A stretch of DNA of 64,000 bases from positions 46,930 to 110,929 of the forward strand of contig NZ_CABTWO010000005.1 of the NCBI RefSeq assembly GCF_902488535.1, read 5' to 3'. This DNA comes from an uncultured Mobiluncus sp. Lineage in GTDB: Bacteria; Actinomycetota; Actinomycetes; Actinomycetales; Actinomycetaceae. The notes under the pieces were generated by a model. The model did not search any database. It saw nothing but the letters and a program-made list of their open reading frames with translations, and was not told the DNA's origin. Shown one piece after another: positions 62,208 to 64,000 of this stretch. Numbering within the stretch: position 1 is the first letter of the stretch; every line of letters begins with the position of its first letter. The translations under genes and the position numbers were made by a program.

Positions 62208-63824
62208 ATGGAACTTGTTGGTTATGTCTTATATGAACCGGTTGGTTTTGGTAAAAGCGGACCGATGTGGCGGGTGGTAGACGACCAGGGCGGAACCCAC
62301 GCGCTGCAGCTGCTGGGCGGTACGCTATCGGCTCAGCTGGAATCCCGGCTGCGGACGTTGCGAAAGGTGTCGTGCCCGAACCTGCTGAAACTCCACGAGC
62401 TGCGCAAACTGACCGATGGACGCTACGTAGCTATTTTCGAGTATCTTGACGGGCAAGACCTGGAAGTTCTGCGGGCGGGACGCGAGTTCAGCACGCCGCA
62501 GGTCAATTTCATCGCTCTGTCCCTGGCTCGGGGTTTGGCGGCGCTGCACGAGGTCGGTTTGAGTCACGGGGACGTTTCGGCGGCCAATGTGATGGTGACC
62601 GCACAAGGTCGGGTGGTACTGGTAGACCTTCTCGGTGACGTGGTCACGACACGGGCGTTTAGCGCGCCGGAAACGGAGGGGCTCACCTGGGGCGACGCGG
62701 CGGGAGAATCCTCTGGACCGGCGGCGGCATCCGCTGTTGCTGCCGGGGCGTCCGTGGCGGCGAATCAATCCGGCGATGTCTACGCGATGGCGCAGGTGCT
62801 GCTGGCGTTGGGAATGGACGCGAGTCTGTTGAAAGCCGCGTTGAACCCGGTGGCGAGCGCGCGTCCTCGCGCGGGGGAACTTGCCGAGGCGTGGGAAAGC
62901 CTGCCGTGCTGTGGCATTGACCTGCTGGGCGGGGCGGAGCTAATGGCGGCACGGATGCGGGCGGCCGGACGTGACGTGGCCACCGAGCTGGTTTCGCCGT
63001 CGAGCCGCCCGATGCCGGAACGGCGGCAACGTCGCGAAACACGTCCGACCAGCCCGGTATTGCGCTGGGGACTACCGGCTTTGGCAGGAGCCGCGCTGGC
63101 GCTGGGAGCGGTCCTGTTTCCACGGCTGGCGGAGTTGCCCAGCGTGGCCCAAGCGCTGCCCGCCCCGTCTGCAAAACCGAGTGCGGCGGCGCTTTTGACG
63201 GATAGTGCCGCGCCCAGCGCCAGCGCGAGGCAAAAAGGCAGCGCCAAGACGTCGAACCCGCCGCACCGCCCTTCTGCGACCCACTCCAAAGCTCCGGCTC
63301 CATCGGAAAGCCTCGCGGATCCGGCGGCCCCCGAAAGCACGTCACCAGCAACGCCACCGGCTGACCTGTTACCCAATTCCCCTGACAGCCAAGCGAAAAC
63401 CCCAAACTTGCGCGATCCCATCACGGACGACGCCTCGGCTCAGGAAATCCTGCAAGTGTTGCTGACTAAACGCGATGCGGCCCTGACACGCCAGGATCGG
63501 GCGGCTTTGGAAAAACTCAGTGTCAAGGATTCGATAGCCGGGTCTGCTGACGGGAGTTTGCTGGCCGCCCTGCAGGCCAGCCAAGCCCAGGTTGAGGGCT
63601 TATCCACCGCGGTGAAGTCGGCGACTATCGTGGCGGGCAATAAGGGCAGCGCCGGCAAGAATACGCGTTCGGTGCGTCTGCAGGTGACACTTACGCAAGG
63701 CGCCTACACCCAAATTGACCGTATCGGGAACCGCCACCAAATCGCGGCGATTCCCGATACGGAATCTGAGATTCTGTTATCCGGCAATCCGTGGAAGATT
63801 GCTTCGGTGGTCCGACTCAATTGA
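62208..63824 (+). CDS. Membrane-anchored serine/threonine pseudokinase
   Basis: A 538-aa protein with a kinase-fold N-terminus (about residues 5-150), a membrane helix near 287-306, and a P/A/S-rich then folded extracytoplasmic tail. The beta-3 lysine is replaced: HALQLLGG has Gln where VAIK has Lys. The catalytic loop is HGDVSAAN (HRD altered to HGD, Asn kept) and DFG is DLLG. Catalysis is therefore doubtful. Architecture is like actinobacterial PknB-group receptors, and a signalling scaffold is more likely. ATG is preceded by no strong ribosome site. About 124 bases upstream hold one DnaA-box-like site only. Confidence 0.8.
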   Translation: MELVGYVLYEPVGFGKSGPMWRVVDDQGGTHALQLLGGTLSAQLESRLRTLRKVSCPNLLKLHELRKLTDGRYVAIFEYLDGQDLEVLRAGREFSTPQVNFIALSLARGLAALHEVGLSHGDVSAANVMVTAQGRVVLVDLLGDVVTTRAFSAPETEGLTWGDAAGESSGPAAASAVAAGASVAANQSGDVYAMAQVLLALGMDASLLKAALNPVASARPRAGELAEAWESLPCCGIDLLGGAELMAARMRAAGRDVATELVSPSSRPMPERRQRRETRPTSPVLRWGLPALAGAALALGAVLFPRLAELPSVAQALPAPSAKPSAAALLTDSAAPSASARQKGSAKTSNPPHRPSATHSKAPAPSESLADPAAPESTSPATPPADLLPNSPDSQAKTPNLRDPITDDASAQEILQVLLTKRDAALTRQDRAALEKLSVKDSIAGSADGSLLAALQASQAQVEGLSTAVKSATIVAGNKGSAGKNTRSVRLQVTLTQGAYTQIDRIGNRHQIAAIPDTESEILLSGNPWKIASVVRLN

Positions 63825-63850
63825 GACAGTTTTTAGCGTGAAATCCGGCT

Positions 63851-64000
63851 CTAGCCGACGTAGGCCAGTACAGTGCCGACGTCTACGGTTTCGTCTTCGG
63901 AGACGACGATTTGGGTGATGGTGCCGGCGATGGGTGAGGGGATTTCGGTGTCGACTTTGTCGGTGGAGACTTCCAGGAGGGGTTCGTCCAGGGCGACGGC
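63851..64000 (-). CDS. Lipoyl-domain protein, 5'-truncated by window edge
   Basis: Forty-nine codons read from the window edge to a TAG at 63851-63853. They encode a biotinyl/lipoyl domain: LLEVSTDKVDTEIPSP carries the lipoylated lysine in its STDK setting, followed by IAGTI and ending VGTVLAYVG. In 2-oxo-acid dehydrogenase E2 proteins this domain is N-terminal and a linker plus catalytic domain follows; here the frame stops just after it. Either this is a free carrier domain or the end of a damaged E2. The head of the gene lies outside the window. Confidence 0.75.
   Translation of the reverse strand, partial: AVALDEPLLEVSTDKVDTEIPSPIAGTITQIVVSEDETVDVGTVLAYVG

Overview
The window (about 57% GC by eye, coding density above 90%) reads as a chromosomal segment of a mid-GC actinobacterium, most likely of the family Actinomycetaceae. 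A Mobiluncus-like organism would fit, but the genus is a guess. The supporting marks are actinobacterial: a lexA / LysM division inhibitor / nrdR block with CGAAC-N4-GTTCG SOS boxes, a glnA2-glnE pair, DUF3040, DUF4191 and PAC2 proteins, HelD, and a dcw cluster led by mraZ.

Layout. 0-11 kb: tRNA modification, ribosome and DNA-damage genes (cinA end, miaB, miaA, a YbjN-like protein, an RsmC-type methyltransferase, a membrane protein, hflX, dinG, lexA, LysM protein, nrdR). The recA-recX and dapF genes that often sit in this neighbourhood in actinobacteria are absent. 11-20 kb: mixed housekeeping genes (acyl-CoA ligase, serA, helD, PAC2, a membrane protein, DUF3040). 20.2-35.3 kb: one long division and cell-wall cluster, mraZ-rsmH-ftsL-ftsI-murE-murF-mraY-murD-ftsW-murG-murC-ftsQ, which stops at ftsQ without ftsZ. 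MurE lacks the DNPR motif of meso-diaminopimelate-adding enzymes. 35.3-44.3 kb: serB and glgC on one strand, glgA, a lone ABC ATPase, glnA2 and glnE on the other.

44.2-54.2 kb is the most notable part. A xylose/alpha-xyloside island made of two convergent operons (xylA-xylB-xylR going right; GH31 alpha-xylosidase, binding protein and two permeases going left) lies between two direct copies of the last 64 codons of glnE. The copies differ at seven of 192 bases; five differences are synonymous and the other two are a final Asp/Glu change and the stop codon. Each operon starts at a TTGACT-N17 promoter overlapped by a related TTAA-rich palindrome, a probable XylR operator. The gene set is a complete uptake, hydrolysis, isomerisation and phosphorylation route from alpha-xylosides to xylulose-5-phosphate, except for the transporter ATPase. 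No integrase is visible.

54-64 kb: a membrane-bound XRE regulator, a histidine phosphatase, a PAP2 protein, a DUF4143 ATPase behind a 23-bp tandem repeat and a probable leaderless promoter, a polar amino-acid ABC transporter operon, a DUF4191 membrane protein, a membrane-anchored pseudokinase, and at the right edge a lipoyl domain that stops without the expected E2 catalytic part.
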